Shown: one piece after another, positions 36,361-46,102 of the stretch
Layout: each line of letters starts with the position of its first letter
Position numbering within the stretch: position 1 is the stretch's first letter
From: Chania multitudinisentens RB-25
GTDB taxonomy: Bacteria > Pseudomonadota > Gammaproteobacteria > Enterobacterales > Enterobacteriaceae
NCBI RefSeq assembly: GCF_000520015.2
Contig: NZ_CP007044.2
Coordinates: 3,968,001 to 4,032,000 of the forward strand
Direction: 5' to 3'
DNA length: 64,000 nucleotides
Notes under the pieces: generated by a model
What the model was told of the DNA's origin: nothing
Seen by the model: only the letters and a program-made list of their open reading frames with translations
Databases searched by the model: none
Program-made: the position numbers and the translations under genes

Positions 36361-36621
36361 TTAAAACAACGCACTCATCAATAGACCAGCAGCGGCACCG
36401 ATCCCCATACCGATCGGGCCTCCCATGGCTCCATAAGTAGCACCAACCGCTGCCCCCATCCCGGCCCCCATGCCCGCCATGCTCATCTGCCCTTGCTTCT
36501 GCTGGGCTTTCAATTGCTCATTGGCCTGTTCACGCTGAGTTTCTCGGCTTGCTACATCACTCAGCCCTTGCAACGCCTGCTGTCTAGTTTGGCTCGCAAT
36601 ATCAATTAAGCCGTATCCCAT
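36361..36621 (-). CDS. Small Gly/Ala-rich hydrophobic virion-associated protein
   Basis: The first half of the 86 residues is helical and polar (ASQTRQQALQGLSDVASRET). The second half is a glycine-zipper-like hydrophobic stretch (GMGAAVGATYGAMGGPIGMG) able to insert in membranes. This suits an ejected pore-forming virion protein, but it also resembles bacteriocin-like peptides. The start overlaps the preceding stop by one base (TAATG), so expression is coupled. Confidence 0.65.
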   Translation of the reverse strand: MGYGLIDIASQTRQQALQGLSDVASRETQREQANEQLKAQQKQGQMSMAGMGAGMGAAVGATYGAMGGPIGMGIGAAAGLLMSALF

Positions 36622-37007
36622 TAGCTGTTACTCCCACCGCCGATGTTCATTTGCTGTCTGAGACTAGCACTGCCGCCAGTCAGAATGTTCATTTGTCGAT
36701 CTTGCTCACCTTCGCGGATGCCGTTCTTCGCGCCCGCTGTCGCCAGCGCGGAGCGTAAACCCAGGCTGTTGTCACCAACCTTCTGATCTTGGTTCACGCC
36801 ATACCGCGCCATTTGATTCTGCTGTCCTACCTGCGCGGTATTGAGCGCTTGCTGAGTATTCGCATCAGCACGCGCCAGTTGGTTATTCATCAACTGGCCG
36901 CTGGTCGATAGTTCCATCAATTCCTTCTGTTTTGGATAGAAACGGTTGTACCAGTCGTCATATTGCTCGCGGATGAGGCGAGCATAGGTGTCTGCTGCTT
37001 GTCCCAT
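36621..37007 (-). CDS. Hypothetical internal virion protein
   Basis: This 128-residue protein is rich in Gln, Asn and Ala (DANTQQALNTAQVGQQNQMA). It has a helical N-terminus (YARLIREQYDDWYNRFYPKQ) and a Gly-rich end. It is coupled to the next gene and belongs to the same group of low-complexity virion genes. No domain is recognised. Confidence 0.65.
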   Translation of the reverse strand: MGQAADTYARLIREQYDDWYNRFYPKQKELMELSTSGQLMNNQLARADANTQQALNTAQVGQQNQMARYGVNQDQKVGDNSLGLRSALATAGAKNGIREGEQDRQMNILTGGSASLRQQMNIGGGSNS

Positions 37008-37015
37008 AACTCACC

Positions 37016-37702
37016 TCATGTATAGCTTTTCCAGTTGGTTGATAACCCCATACCACCAGTGCTGCCCGTACCCCCGTTAGCACTACCAAAAACACCGCTT
37101 GAGCTTGCCGATGCTGTTGGCATGGTCGTGACCCCGCCGATGCCGTAAGTACGTGCTGCTGCTCCACCTACCGCACCAATCACACCAGCTACAGCCTGCC
37201 GATCACTGAGCGACCGCTGAGCATCGTTCTGCGCCTTCTGTAAACTGGTGTTCGCTATGTTGCTATAGCCAGACAACGCATCTGCTTTCTGTCCAGAACC
37301 CATAGCAACAACATCTTGCAAGCCAGCGACATACTTATCAGCCTGGGAACTCTGCGCGCGGTTAGTTGTATCGATCTGTCCAACAACTTGATCAGAGGTA
37401 ATATCGTTCAACGCCTCCTGAAATTTGCCACTACTGGGATCAACACCGCTGGCAGCAAGATTGGTCGCTGCCTGCCCCCTGGCTTTGCTGAATTCAGACT
37501 GATAGCCAAGATTGGTATCAGCAGCAATATCGGCGTATTTTTGTTCATTATTCAGCTTATCAACCTTAGAAATAAACAGATTTTCAAATGGCTTTAATTC
37601 ATTGGAATAAAGATCCCACTGTCTCGCCGCAACTTGCGCTGCTGCTTTTTCGTTCGCTGTTTCTTTGACTTCGGTACTTCCGCCGCCCTTCCCCATATTC
37701 AC
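37016..37702 (-). CDS. Internal virion protein candidate
   Basis: This 228-residue protein begins MNMGKGGGSTEVKETANEKA, is predicted helical with many Ala and Gln in the middle, and ends in a Gly/Ser/Thr-rich tail. Such composition is common in internal head proteins of podoviruses. The gene is followed 8 bases later by the next gene of the group. A specific function cannot be assigned. Confidence 0.65.
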   Translation of the reverse strand: MNMGKGGGSTEVKETANEKAAAQVAARQWDLYSNELKPFENLFISKVDKLNNEQKYADIAADTNLGYQSEFSKARGQAATNLAASGVDPSSGKFQEALNDITSDQVVGQIDTTNRAQSSQADKYVAGLQDVVAMGSGQKADALSGYSNIANTSLQKAQNDAQRSLSDRQAVAGVIGAVGGAAARTYGIGGVTTMPTASASSSGVFGSANGGTGSTGGMGLSTNWKSYT

Positions 37703-37703
37703 C

Positions 37704-38075
37704 TCACACCGGGATCCGGAACTTCATTAAACCATCTTCATCAGGCAACCGCTCAAAGCCTAGCTGCCTCGCTTTCCTGATAAAACCTTTCCTCACTGTA
37801 TAGAACTCTGCCCAGCGGCCACCAATCATCCGCGTTAGCTCTTGCACCTTAGGCGTGTAGCGCTCCAGTCCATCCCTACTGATACTCACCCCAAGCCAGA
37901 CAACTACGTAGGGAATGCCGTCACGTGATCGCGGTTTCAACACAATTCGAGCATCATCTGAGCCAAAGCAAAACGCCTGCTTTTCCCGGCAGGCGTTTTG
38001 GATTTTCTCTAATAGCTGTTTGTCTTTTGAGATTGCCGCAGTTCTGATAATCATTTTATCAAGAGTCTTAATCAT
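37704..38075 (-). CDS. Hypothetical protein, GNAT-like features
   Basis: This 123-residue alpha/beta protein has a beta-strand pattern PYVVVWLGVS and a C-terminal part FIRKARQLGFERLPDEDGLM, which recalls the last strands of GNAT acetyltransferases. The acetyl-CoA loop is not visible, so this may be a degenerate relative. It sits between tail-tip and internal virion genes, with 1-base coupling to the tail-tip gene. Confidence 0.6.
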   Translation of the reverse strand: MIKTLDKMIIRTAAISKDKQLLEKIQNACREKQAFCFGSDDARIVLKPRSRDGIPYVVVWLGVSISRDGLERYTPKVQELTRMIGGRWAEFYTVRKGFIRKARQLGFERLPDEDGLMKFRIPV

Positions 38076-39346
38076 TATAGCGGCCCACTTGTTGCCAGCA
38101 CCCGACCTGATTTATAAATCCCAATAAATGGAATAGCATATTCTATTCCACCAGTTGAGTTTTGAAGATTATTCAATATTTCTGGATGCATATAGACACT
38201 ACTTTGCCAACCAATTTCAATATTCATGATCAACTGGTGTGTTTTATCTCTTCCTATCGCCGGTAAAAAAATACCTTGTAGCTTTTTATTCATCGGCCCA
38301 TTCCCACCACCGTTACCCGTATCATGGTATGCCAGCTGAATATCCTCCACACCAGGGCTGCGAAGAATAATTCTGAAGTGATTCCTATTAAAACTCATCG
38401 CATTCACAAATAAATTACTGTCCATTACGCGATCAAAATCTTCGCCAACAATATAAAGTAGTACATGATCCCCGGCGATACTGCTCCATGAATACCCTCC
38501 ATATCCTGCTAGATCCGGAACGGGTGGCAAGCTTAATCCGCCACTTTGTGCGTTATATACATCACCTACCAACTTATTTGCATAGATGGTACCGCGAACA
38601 TCACTGTCCTCAGTGATCAGGACATTCCGGAACGTCGCTCTCTCAGCATAGATATCGTAAAACCATCCACCATTAGCAGTCATAAAGTTCATGCTGGCAT
38701 TGGTCGCCACCATGTTGCCGTTTTCATCAACCGTGAAGAGCCCATTTTCAATCCGTGCGGAGCGGAGCAATGGTGTGATAATTTCGATCCCAGTAACTAC
38801 TCGATCAGCTATCAGGTTTTGCGCTGCATTTGGATCAGTCTGCGCAAATGTGCCATTCGTATCATTAAATGGCCCTGGAACGCCGTTTGCATTGATATGA
38901 CGGATCCAATAATACACCCCTGGCTGTCCAGTATTCTGAGGATCGCTATAAACCCCAGCCGCCTCAGTACCCACAAGCACCGCATTAGCCAGATTATCGT
39001 CGCTACTGCGATAAATCTCAGTGAGTGAATGGCCGCTATACTTTGGCATGTCCCATACCAGCGCAATGAATGAGAACGCACCATAGGCAGTGAAGCCGGT
39101 TGGCCTGATAGGAAATTGCGCTGGCTTATTGGCCCCCGACCCACCCCATCCAGTCGGTGGAGTGATCCCCGGCACTAATGACACCTGACCATTGCTGACC
39201 ACGCGCTTTGATGCCAACCCCAGATCAGCGAGTTCACGAACAGTAACAGCACGATCAAGCCCATTACCGCGCTGGCCGGTCAGGGTTTGGATGTTTTCAG
39301 CGACCGTAGATAAATCAGTGCCTGAGCGATACCGTCCTTTACTCAT
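38075..39346 (-). CDS. Tail-tip / receptor-interaction protein (J C-terminus-like)
   Basis: The 423-residue protein has a fibronectin-III-like part (TAYGAFSFIALVWDMPKYSG, then TEIYRSSDDN and YYWIRHINANGVPGPFN). A DUF1983-like segment follows (FTVDENGNMVATNASMNFMT, YAERATFRNVLITEDSDVRG). Both are typical of the C-terminal region of lambda-J-type host-specificity proteins. It is coupled to the previous gene (overlap of 4 bases). It probably forms part of the tail tip in a short-tailed phage. Confidence 0.7.
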   Translation of the reverse strand: MSKGRYRSGTDLSTVAENIQTLTGQRGNGLDRAVTVRELADLGLASKRVVSNGQVSLVPGITPPTGWGGSGANKPAQFPIRPTGFTAYGAFSFIALVWDMPKYSGHSLTEIYRSSDDNLANAVLVGTEAAGVYSDPQNTGQPGVYYWIRHINANGVPGPFNDTNGTFAQTDPNAAQNLIADRVVTGIEIITPLLRSARIENGLFTVDENGNMVATNASMNFMTANGGWFYDIYAERATFRNVLITEDSDVRGTIYANKLVGDVYNAQSGGLSLPPVPDLAGYGGYSWSSIAGDHVLLYIVGEDFDRVMDSNLFVNAMSFNRNHFRIILRSPGVEDIQLAYHDTGNGGGNGPMNKKLQGIFLPAIGRDKTHQLIMNIEIGWQSSVYMHPEILNNLQNSTGGIEYAIPFIGIYKSGRVLATSGPL

Positions 39347-40968
39347 GCTGGCATCTCCTGCATTGATGTCGATAGTGTTATACGGTCAACTTGGCCGCGC
39401 CCCCACGTTTCCAACATCCATTTTCTGCCAGTGATGGCCGGTAACTTGATCATGCTATCCCGCATTGAACCAGGAGCCAAAGTAATTGCCACTCTACCGT
39501 CAACAATGATGTTGATCCCAACGAAGAACAGTTGATCGCTCATCACACGCAGGCAAGAAAATGAGGTGTCGTATGGCGCAAGGAATTGTTTGGAGCGCCA
39601 GCGCATACTGATCGGCATTTCACCGCCATAGAGCGTATACAGTTGCTTGCCTTTGACGATATAAAGCGTATCGCTCTTTTTATCGTTGTAGCCCGCATCA
39701 AAGTGATTCGACAGGTGGCGGATATCCATAGCCTGCGGATTGAAGATAAAGCCTTCGGTACCGGCTGGCGTGTCATACAGTGCCAGATATTCGTTTTCCA
39801 CGCGCCAGGCGCGGATTGTTGTCGGGTTATACAGCCTTCGCCACTGCCGTTGTTCAATGATTTTTTCCGTGGCCACCATCGCATTGCCTGATGCATCGAT
39901 CGTAACAATCCCGTTTGGCGAGGCGTAGATAGCAAAGCCGTCCATCGCGACCATTGACTGCCTGGATACGCATGCCAGCGTGATATTTGGCTCTGAGTTA
40001 CTGATATTCGACGGTGTGATGCCGCTGAACAGATACGGATCGCCCTCGGTTCCCACAATAAGGGATGTACCGATCGGGGCTATGGCCACAATCTTGTTTT
40101 TCGTCGTCTGCCGGTTCGCGGGCTTCCAGGCATACGGGAGATAGGCTTCAGAGAACATAACCTCATCGCCTTCAAAGCCGGCGCAGATACCGTTAGACAT
40201 AGTACATAACCCGATCATGCCATCAGGCGGCATCATAAAATCATAGGTTTCCAGTACGGCGCTAAGTTGCGATCCGGCCAGATTGTCCTCAAAAATACCG
40301 ATGGCGATGCCTAACTCAGCCACCAGCAGAAAATCAGCAGTGCTATCACTGGTTGCAGATCGATAAATCCGCCGACGGTTGATATTGCTGTTCTGGGTGC
40401 CGGGCGGCTGAAGGTGGAGTGTTACCGTGCTGCCAGGGTAAACAATGGTGATCTCTGCTGATGCGGGGCCGGGCGGCCCCTCTTCGCCATATGCCGTAAC
40501 ATAAGTTTCCACATAGAAACGGGTTTCGTCATCCGTTGGATCATCTTCACCCGGATCGGCAGGCGGTGTTACGCCACCTATGACTATTGGATTCTCCGGC
40601 GCTGGCACGCCTAGGCGAAAATATGCGGCAGGAAAATTGCCGTTATCTTGCGTCGCTATGCGGTTGCTTGTGACCTTTGGGTAAGAGCCGTCGGTGAAGT
40701 AAACGCGCTCATAGTCATCATTCGCCACCGGGCTACGTATGGCATCAACAATGCCGTTCCATGCGAACCACACATCATCGTGATAATTGAAGATAGTTCC
40801 TGGTGTGAAAGAGAATGCTTTCGCCTGCTTTGCATCTGTCGTGTTCGGTGTGATAACGCCATGGCGAAAATGACAGTCGCGAGCGAGGGTTGCAGCAGAC
40901 TCAGGCAGCAGATGCGCTACCATGCGCTGTATCTCACCGCTCATAGTTGTGATATCGATGCTTGGCAT
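39343..40968 (-). CDS. Tail nozzle / tubular virion protein candidate
   Basis: This 541-residue, beta-rich protein has several repeated strand-turn units (GTIFNYHDDVWFAWNGIVDA, GIVTIDASGNAMVATEKIIE, GEMPISMRWRSKQFLAPYDT) that suggest a beta-propeller-like fold. This is as found in nozzle or tubular proteins at the tail of short-tailed phages. No enzyme motif is seen. It lies between the fibre and tail-tip genes. Confidence 0.65.
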   Translation of the reverse strand: MPSIDITTMSGEIQRMVAHLLPESAATLARDCHFRHGVITPNTTDAKQAKAFSFTPGTIFNYHDDVWFAWNGIVDAIRSPVANDDYERVYFTDGSYPKVTSNRIATQDNGNFPAAYFRLGVPAPENPIVIGGVTPPADPGEDDPTDDETRFYVETYVTAYGEEGPPGPASAEITIVYPGSTVTLHLQPPGTQNSNINRRRIYRSATSDSTADFLLVAELGIAIGIFEDNLAGSQLSAVLETYDFMMPPDGMIGLCTMSNGICAGFEGDEVMFSEAYLPYAWKPANRQTTKNKIVAIAPIGTSLIVGTEGDPYLFSGITPSNISNSEPNITLACVSRQSMVAMDGFAIYASPNGIVTIDASGNAMVATEKIIEQRQWRRLYNPTTIRAWRVENEYLALYDTPAGTEGFIFNPQAMDIRHLSNHFDAGYNDKKSDTLYIVKGKQLYTLYGGEMPISMRWRSKQFLAPYDTSFSCLRVMSDQLFFVGINIIVDGRVAITLAPGSMRDSMIKLPAITGRKWMLETWGRGQVDRITLSTSMQEMPA

Positions 40969-40975
40969 TGTTAGC

Positions 40976-43900
40976 TCAATTTATCCTGAGAATTAAATAA
41001 CCGTAACTTTTTGAGTCACTCACATTGACGACAATTGTGTTCGTCAACGACTCTGACAGCACTGCAACGTTATCTGATTTTTCGACGATTTCGAACGAGC
41101 GCCCTGCATAATCCGGCGGAACCGGAACCCTATCTATTCCATGCGCGTGCCAGTCTACATAGAGATAATCAGCTCCGTTAGTTCGCACTGCGTAATGAGC
41201 TGTCCGTGCAGACGAGTTAATCAGCAGATTGCGGTATCCAACAGTGCTGTAATACTGCCCGGCTGCTAGCGCCCGAGTGCCGTTATCGATAGCGGAGAGG
41301 TACACTTTTGTACCGTTGTTGCTAATCTGCATCGCTTTTACTGTTGCATTCGTCCTGCGCACACTGAGCGATGTTGAGCCCACCGGTAAATACCCCATCG
41401 CAAACCCAAATCGGTCTGACAATTGAATCAGTCTATCGGCAAGGATGCCTGTCGGCTCACAACGTGCTGGCGTTAGATTAACTCTATCAGTCCATCCCAC
41501 TGTGCTAGATGAGCCGATATTCGCAAAATCAAAATTCAGGCCAAACTGGGTGAATGGCAATGCTTTTGGAATGTAATACTTCACAGCGCCATCATTAGCT
41601 GAGCCGCGAACAGCTTGCAGAAACATTATGTCCTGTAGCGGCACACCGTCTTTGAGCGTCAGAAAATCTGTGTAAATAGTGCAGTGAGCGTCACGGTCGA
41701 ACGCGTATGAAATTGATACGTGAATTGCGGCATCGCCATCCGGCGTGATTACGCCACTCGCGCCGTAATTTTCATACCACGCCACAATGCTGGCTTTATC
41801 CATGATTTCATACGACTCCGAAAAAACAACGGAGTCGCGATATGAAAAAAATCCGGTTTTATCTGTAACGGTTACGCCGTCAATTTGGCATGATATTTCC
41901 CGATTTTTAATCGGCGGATACATTTGCGTAGTCGTTGCAGCCGTGCCGACAATATTTGCTGTAGACACGCCGCCAGATACGCGAGTTAATACCCCAACGG
42001 GAACCGCTGAATTATCAGTGCGACTCGTCAGATATACAGCATTAACAGTGTCAATACCGACAAGCACATATTGCATGCCGCCGTTAGAATAAATACTCCC
42101 GATATCTGCTGTTGTTTTCCCATGCGCCGTCGCTGTTATTTTTGTCATTGAAAACCCATGGTTTGCGCCGATTGTCGTACCCAACGCACGGTACGGCGCA
42201 ACATCATCTGTCATCTGCCGAATTTGCACATTATCGATATAGTCGCTGCGGAAATTGAAAACGTTTGGCGTTGTTAATGACTCAGCGGGGAACGGAGTAA
42301 ATGAGCGACGGACTTTTCTGCCCTCACGAAATACTTCGACGTAGCTTTCCGCTAACCCATCCCCACCGAGACGTAAAACAGGGGATATTGCATCAGTGCT
42401 GGCGTCTAATAAATCCTGTAGCTGCTGGAAAAACTCAGCGTTTGAACCCTGACCATCCCAACCCAAATATGACTGAATAGTTGACTCTGTCGGTAGGCGA
42501 ATATCAGTAGCATGATGCACAAAAATGCCGGTGTGATATCTAACGGCTGGCGAATCAGGGAAATATGAATTGCTCGCAGTAAACCCGATTGTTAACCTCG
42601 TAATTTCCGCCGCTATTGCATTAAAAACGGCAAAATAGAAACGAGTTTTTGCGTTGATTTGAACATGCCCCCAGCTATTTGCGCCCGTTAATATTCCGTC
42701 CTGCGTTATTGTAAATCCCGCAGAACTGGTTAGATTTGGGAATGTAGCGCCGTCGCTGGCATAAACAACTGTGCCGACGAGCAACTTTTCACCCGGCGCG
42801 GCATTTGCGACAACTGATATTGTTGCTGCGTTGCTGTCAAATCGTGATGCTGTATTTCCGCCCGAGGGCGGCGTGACTCTAAATCCGCCTGCAATGCCGA
42901 TATCAGACAACTCATGTATATGAGACACGGATTCGAAAACGCCGGAGCCGTAATATGTCCATGCTGTTTGCATTTCCATCGCGCCGTTAGTTTCAAAGTT
43001 GCGGATAAAACTTGTCGGCAACCCCTCAGTTTTTGTTTCGAGCGTATTTATGCGCTCACTGCCACTCAAAACATCTGCTGATATAGTATTCATTCTTTCG
43101 GCTCGAATAGAATCTAAAACATCCCACTCAAATGTTTCGAGTAAAATCGGCGCATCAGATAATGCAAACGTTGGTGCACAAATTAATTTAGTTTCGCCGC
43201 CAGTCCCAAACCCACCCGCCCCTATTGCTAGTGCTGTCACTCCGCTGCCTGTCGGTATTCTCCCTGACGACACTACGCGCAAAATATTGTCAGATAATCG
43301 CTCAACACTATTGACTAACCCATCGCTAATTATATTTGTTCCGGTCGTTATGTATTGATGATATGTGCCGACAACTGGCGTGATTAATTCAGAGTTGTAA
43401 AAAAAACAACTCATAATAACGTAACGTCCGAGCCAGCTCGCCGGAATTGGCACTAGAACATGAGTAGATGTACGGCCCGAACTGTAAATACCGTTAATAA
43501 CACCAAGTTCGTTTAAATATTCATTTGATATCGGTGTCAGCGTGGCGGAATAGCGCGAACTCGGAACAACACCAGCGGCAAAACCAGAATCGGGGTATTG
43601 ATTCTGCAATCTAACTGGAGCTATTGCGTCTCTGAAATAGCTCTCAGCCGGAAATACCCTCCCCGTCGCCACTGCAATACCGGATGCATTTTGGTACTCA
43701 TCTGCGATCGAATTGTCAGATATTGAGCGAATAAAGAAAAATCTACCGCTTGGGATATTACCTGACGTGATAGCGGTCTGCGCATCAGCAAGTGTAGGAT
43801 AAATGTTGGCTGTAATTGCGGCATTCTGTGCTGCTGTCAATGCAATGCCAGCATTAATGGCGGCATCAGCTTTTGCCAAAGATGCTATTTCGGCATCATT

Positions 43901-44305
43901 AGCGGTTGATTCTTTCGCAAGTTCGGTCGATTGCACTGCATCATCAATTTTACTGAAGCTGGTAAATAGTATCCCCGCCTGTGCTTGAAAATAACTCCAG
44001 TAATCAGCAGGTATCTCTGCCATCATGGCGTCTTGCAGTAGGAGAGCGTTGATTGACTTTGGTATCGTCAAGTCCGTGACCCCGATCATGCCAGAGAACC
44101 AGTTGTTACCCTCCTTTGACACGGATACGGCATAGTTGCCATTATGCAACGTAAACGAGTAATGCCCGTCTGCGTCTGTTTTAATTGATAATGGCGTTCC
44201 GCCCAATACAACCAGGCTTGTAGAAATCGCAGTGAGCACAATGTCAGCATTACCGATCACATTTCCAGCTGACGATTTTAAAATGCCATCAACGAGAATG
44301 CTCAT
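40976..44305 (-). CDS. Tail-fibre protein (Stf-like N-terminus)
   Basis: The 1109-residue protein begins with the prophage side-tail-fibre domain (ILVDGILKSSAGNVIGNADI, then DADGHYSFTLHNGNYAVSVS), which attaches fibres to the tail. A coiled stretch rich in Ala (STANDAEIASLAKADAAINA) follows. The rest is beta-rich and unlike common fibre ends; it probably holds the host-binding region. Its base composition is more AT-rich than the virion genes on either side, which fits frequent exchange of fibres. Confidence 0.8.
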   Translation of the reverse strand: MSILVDGILKSSAGNVIGNADIVLTAISTSLVVLGGTPLSIKTDADGHYSFTLHNGNYAVSVSKEGNNWFSGMIGVTDLTIPKSINALLLQDAMMAEIPADYWSYFQAQAGILFTSFSKIDDAVQSTELAKESTANDAEIASLAKADAAINAGIALTAAQNAAITANIYPTLADAQTAITSGNIPSGRFFFIRSISDNSIADEYQNASGIAVATGRVFPAESYFRDAIAPVRLQNQYPDSGFAAGVVPSSRYSATLTPISNEYLNELGVINGIYSSGRTSTHVLVPIPASWLGRYVIMSCFFYNSELITPVVGTYHQYITTGTNIISDGLVNSVERLSDNILRVVSSGRIPTGSGVTALAIGAGGFGTGGETKLICAPTFALSDAPILLETFEWDVLDSIRAERMNTISADVLSGSERINTLETKTEGLPTSFIRNFETNGAMEMQTAWTYYGSGVFESVSHIHELSDIGIAGGFRVTPPSGGNTASRFDSNAATISVVANAAPGEKLLVGTVVYASDGATFPNLTSSAGFTITQDGILTGANSWGHVQINAKTRFYFAVFNAIAAEITRLTIGFTASNSYFPDSPAVRYHTGIFVHHATDIRLPTESTIQSYLGWDGQGSNAEFFQQLQDLLDASTDAISPVLRLGGDGLAESYVEVFREGRKVRRSFTPFPAESLTTPNVFNFRSDYIDNVQIRQMTDDVAPYRALGTTIGANHGFSMTKITATAHGKTTADIGSIYSNGGMQYVLVGIDTVNAVYLTSRTDNSAVPVGVLTRVSGGVSTANIVGTAATTTQMYPPIKNREISCQIDGVTVTDKTGFFSYRDSVVFSESYEIMDKASIVAWYENYGASGVITPDGDAAIHVSISYAFDRDAHCTIYTDFLTLKDGVPLQDIMFLQAVRGSANDGAVKYYIPKALPFTQFGLNFDFANIGSSSTVGWTDRVNLTPARCEPTGILADRLIQLSDRFGFAMGYLPVGSTSLSVRRTNATVKAMQISNNGTKVYLSAIDNGTRALAAGQYYSTVGYRNLLINSSARTAHYAVRTNGADYLYVDWHAHGIDRVPVPPDYAGRSFEIVEKSDNVAVLSESLTNTIVVNVSDSKSYGYLILRIN

Positions 44306-44961
44306 ACTTGGTTACTCCCATTATATTGCTCGCGCTTTCTGTTTCCTAAAGCCATATCTGCCTGCGTTTTTATGCCGAGCTGATCGTTAAATGCTTGGTA
44401 GTGTTGCTGCGCCAGTTGGTTGTTTACAGCACCGTTTTGCGAGTCTTTGCTGAAACAGCGATACAGCATCCACTCAATGATCGGGTTGGTATAGAGCTCG
44501 TCCAGAGGGACCAATTCGCCACTTTCCACCTGGCTGATGGTGGCCGGAACAGGAACGCGAGAAATAACGGCATCAAGCTGCGCGCCCTCCACCGCACCAG
44601 GGAATACATAGAATGTCTTTGGCGTTTGCTCGTCGTAGCAATAGTTTTCAATCATTCCACTACTGAAATGCCAGTCAGGAAACTGCGAGTCCAGTACATC
44701 ACGAGGGGCTGGGCGCACTACGCGGCCACCGACAACGCGACTGACATCCAGTAACCGGTTGGATCCATCCGGTAACTGCTGCTTTGTACCCGCAATACAT
44801 GTCAGTATTTCGGATGTCTCACCAGCATCTGGCCGCACAATGATTACGGCCCGGATCGCGTCGTTGTAGTAATCAAGCAACTCGGCCTTTGTCCAGCGCA
44901 TCCACGCAACATCAACGAGCTGCGTGTTAACGCGCCCGATAACCTCGGCAATTTTTTGCAT
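44302..44961 (-). CDS. Head-tail adaptor-like protein
   Basis: This 219-residue protein has helical N- and C-terminal parts with WTKAELLDYYNDAIRAVIIV near the start and PLDELYTNPIIEWMLYRCFS later. That layout is shared with phage adaptor proteins (DUF6682-like) which bind the portal. Start and stop overlap neighbouring genes by 4 and 0 bases. The assignment is by pattern and position. Confidence 0.65.
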   Translation of the reverse strand: MQKIAEVIGRVNTQLVDVAWMRWTKAELLDYYNDAIRAVIIVRPDAGETSEILTCIAGTKQQLPDGSNRLLDVSRVVGGRVVRPAPRDVLDSQFPDWHFSSGMIENYCYDEQTPKTFYVFPGAVEGAQLDAVISRVPVPATISQVESGELVPLDELYTNPIIEWMLYRCFSKDSQNGAVNNQLAQQHYQAFNDQLGIKTQADMALGNRKREQYNGSNQV

Positions 44962-45558
44962 TTAGAAGAACTCGTGCTTTCTGACTGGATTATGGAAGGA
45001 AGTGACAGGAGAGTTATCGAGAGCATCCCTGTAGGCCCGGCGATACCCCTCAACAAACTGCGCGTTAAAGAAGGCAGCACGCTGCGGATCTGACCATGGC
45101 TTGCCGGGCATCATGAACAAATCGTTCAGTGCGCCAGCGGCAACCACATCAAGATAGTCATCAGCCAATACATCCGGCACTTCCGATACGCTCCGCCGTG
45201 GCTCAACAGCAACGTCGATATGTACGCGGCCAAGCGGCTTGGTAAACGCGATATGGTTGGCGGAAATGACGGTAAAATCAACGCCCGCGTCCAGTACCAG
45301 AGGTGTGATATCGGGGTTACTGAGTTGACCAGTCAGATCGATTACTCTCAGGCGCTTGACGCATTTCACTAGCGTGCTTTCTGTTAACGCAATCGTGGCG
45401 CCAGGGATCGCATCTTCAACTTGCAAGCTGTCACGGACTATCAAGGACTCTCGGCAGAACGTTATGGCCGACTCCAGCAAAGACTGCCGCATCATAATCT
45501 CCAGCGGCCCGTTGATGTGCCGCCGGAGTGCTGGCAGAAATACGTCAAGCGAGGCCAT
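44962..45558 (-). CDS. Head-tail connector-like protein
   Basis: This 198-residue protein has an N-terminal helix (ALRRHINGPLEIMMRQSLLE), a beta-rich middle and a helical end (DDYLDVVAAGALNDLFMMPG). It sits between capsid-associated and adaptor genes, the usual place of a connector. Stop and start of neighbours abut it. No named family is certain. Confidence 0.6.
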   Translation of the reverse strand: MASLDVFLPALRRHINGPLEIMMRQSLLESAITFCRESLIVRDSLQVEDAIPGATIALTESTLVKCVKRLRVIDLTGQLSNPDITPLVLDAGVDFTVISANHIAFTKPLGRVHIDVAVEPRRSVSEVPDVLADDYLDVVAAGALNDLFMMPGKPWSDPQRAAFFNAQFVEGYRRAYRDALDNSPVTSFHNPVRKHEFF

Positions 45559-46040
45559 TACTCAGCACCACCTTCAGTACCGCCGTCCTGTTTCGTGGCG
45601 GCGGCTGCCTGTTTGGCGTTGATAGCATCGCGAACGCGAGTGCGGAACGCATCAACCTTCTCCTGCGCCCCCTTCACCAGATCAGGTAACTCTTCCGCTT
45701 CTACAAGTGTCGCCAGTTGCACCGCTGACAGTTTTGCCAGATCGATGTCATCGTTACCAATCTTGACCACAAAGCTGTTCATCGCAGCTTTCTGAGCTAA
45801 TCGAATCTGCTCCAGTCGTTCCGCTTCTTCACGCTGTGCAGCTTCATTGTCTTTTTGCTCAAGTGCGGACTCCAGTAACTCTGCCTTGATAAATACAGTG
45901 GGGAACTCAAGCAGGCGATGTGCTATCGCTGATTCTACATCAACGGGCTCATTACGGGGGAATACCAGGCGACTGCCGGTGATCGTATCGCGCTTTTTAT
46001 CTTTCGGGCCAATGTAGACCACAGGAATAGTAATGGACAT
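45558..46040 (-). CDS. Hypothetical virion-assembly protein
   Basis: This 160-residue protein has an N-terminal beta part (ITIPVVYIGPKDKKRDTITG) with the recurrent phage pattern LVFPRNEPVDVESAIAHRLL. It continues with a long Glu/Gln-rich helix and ends in QDGGTEGGAE. The N-terminal part resembles small completion proteins of phage heads. The function is inferred from position only. A terminator separates it from the next gene upstream. Confidence 0.6.
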   Translation of the reverse strand: MSITIPVVYIGPKDKKRDTITGSRLVFPRNEPVDVESAIAHRLLEFPTVFIKAELLESALEQKDNEAAQREEAERLEQIRLAQKAAMNSFVVKIGNDDIDLAKLSAVQLATLVEAEELPDLVKGAQEKVDAFRTRVRDAINAKQAAAATKQDGGTEGGAE

Positions 46041-46052
46041 GAGGTTTGCTCC

Positions 46053-46080
46053 AAAAAATAGGCCCGCACATGGCGAGCCT
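46053..46080 (-). terminator. Terminator after the decoration-like gene
   Basis: On the minus strand AGGCTCGCC-ATGT-GCGGGCCT (with one mismatch) is followed by ATTTTTT. It lies in the spacer behind the 127-residue gene. Confidence 0.75.
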
Positions 46081-46102
46081 ACTGAGGTTGGTATTAAGCG
46101 GA

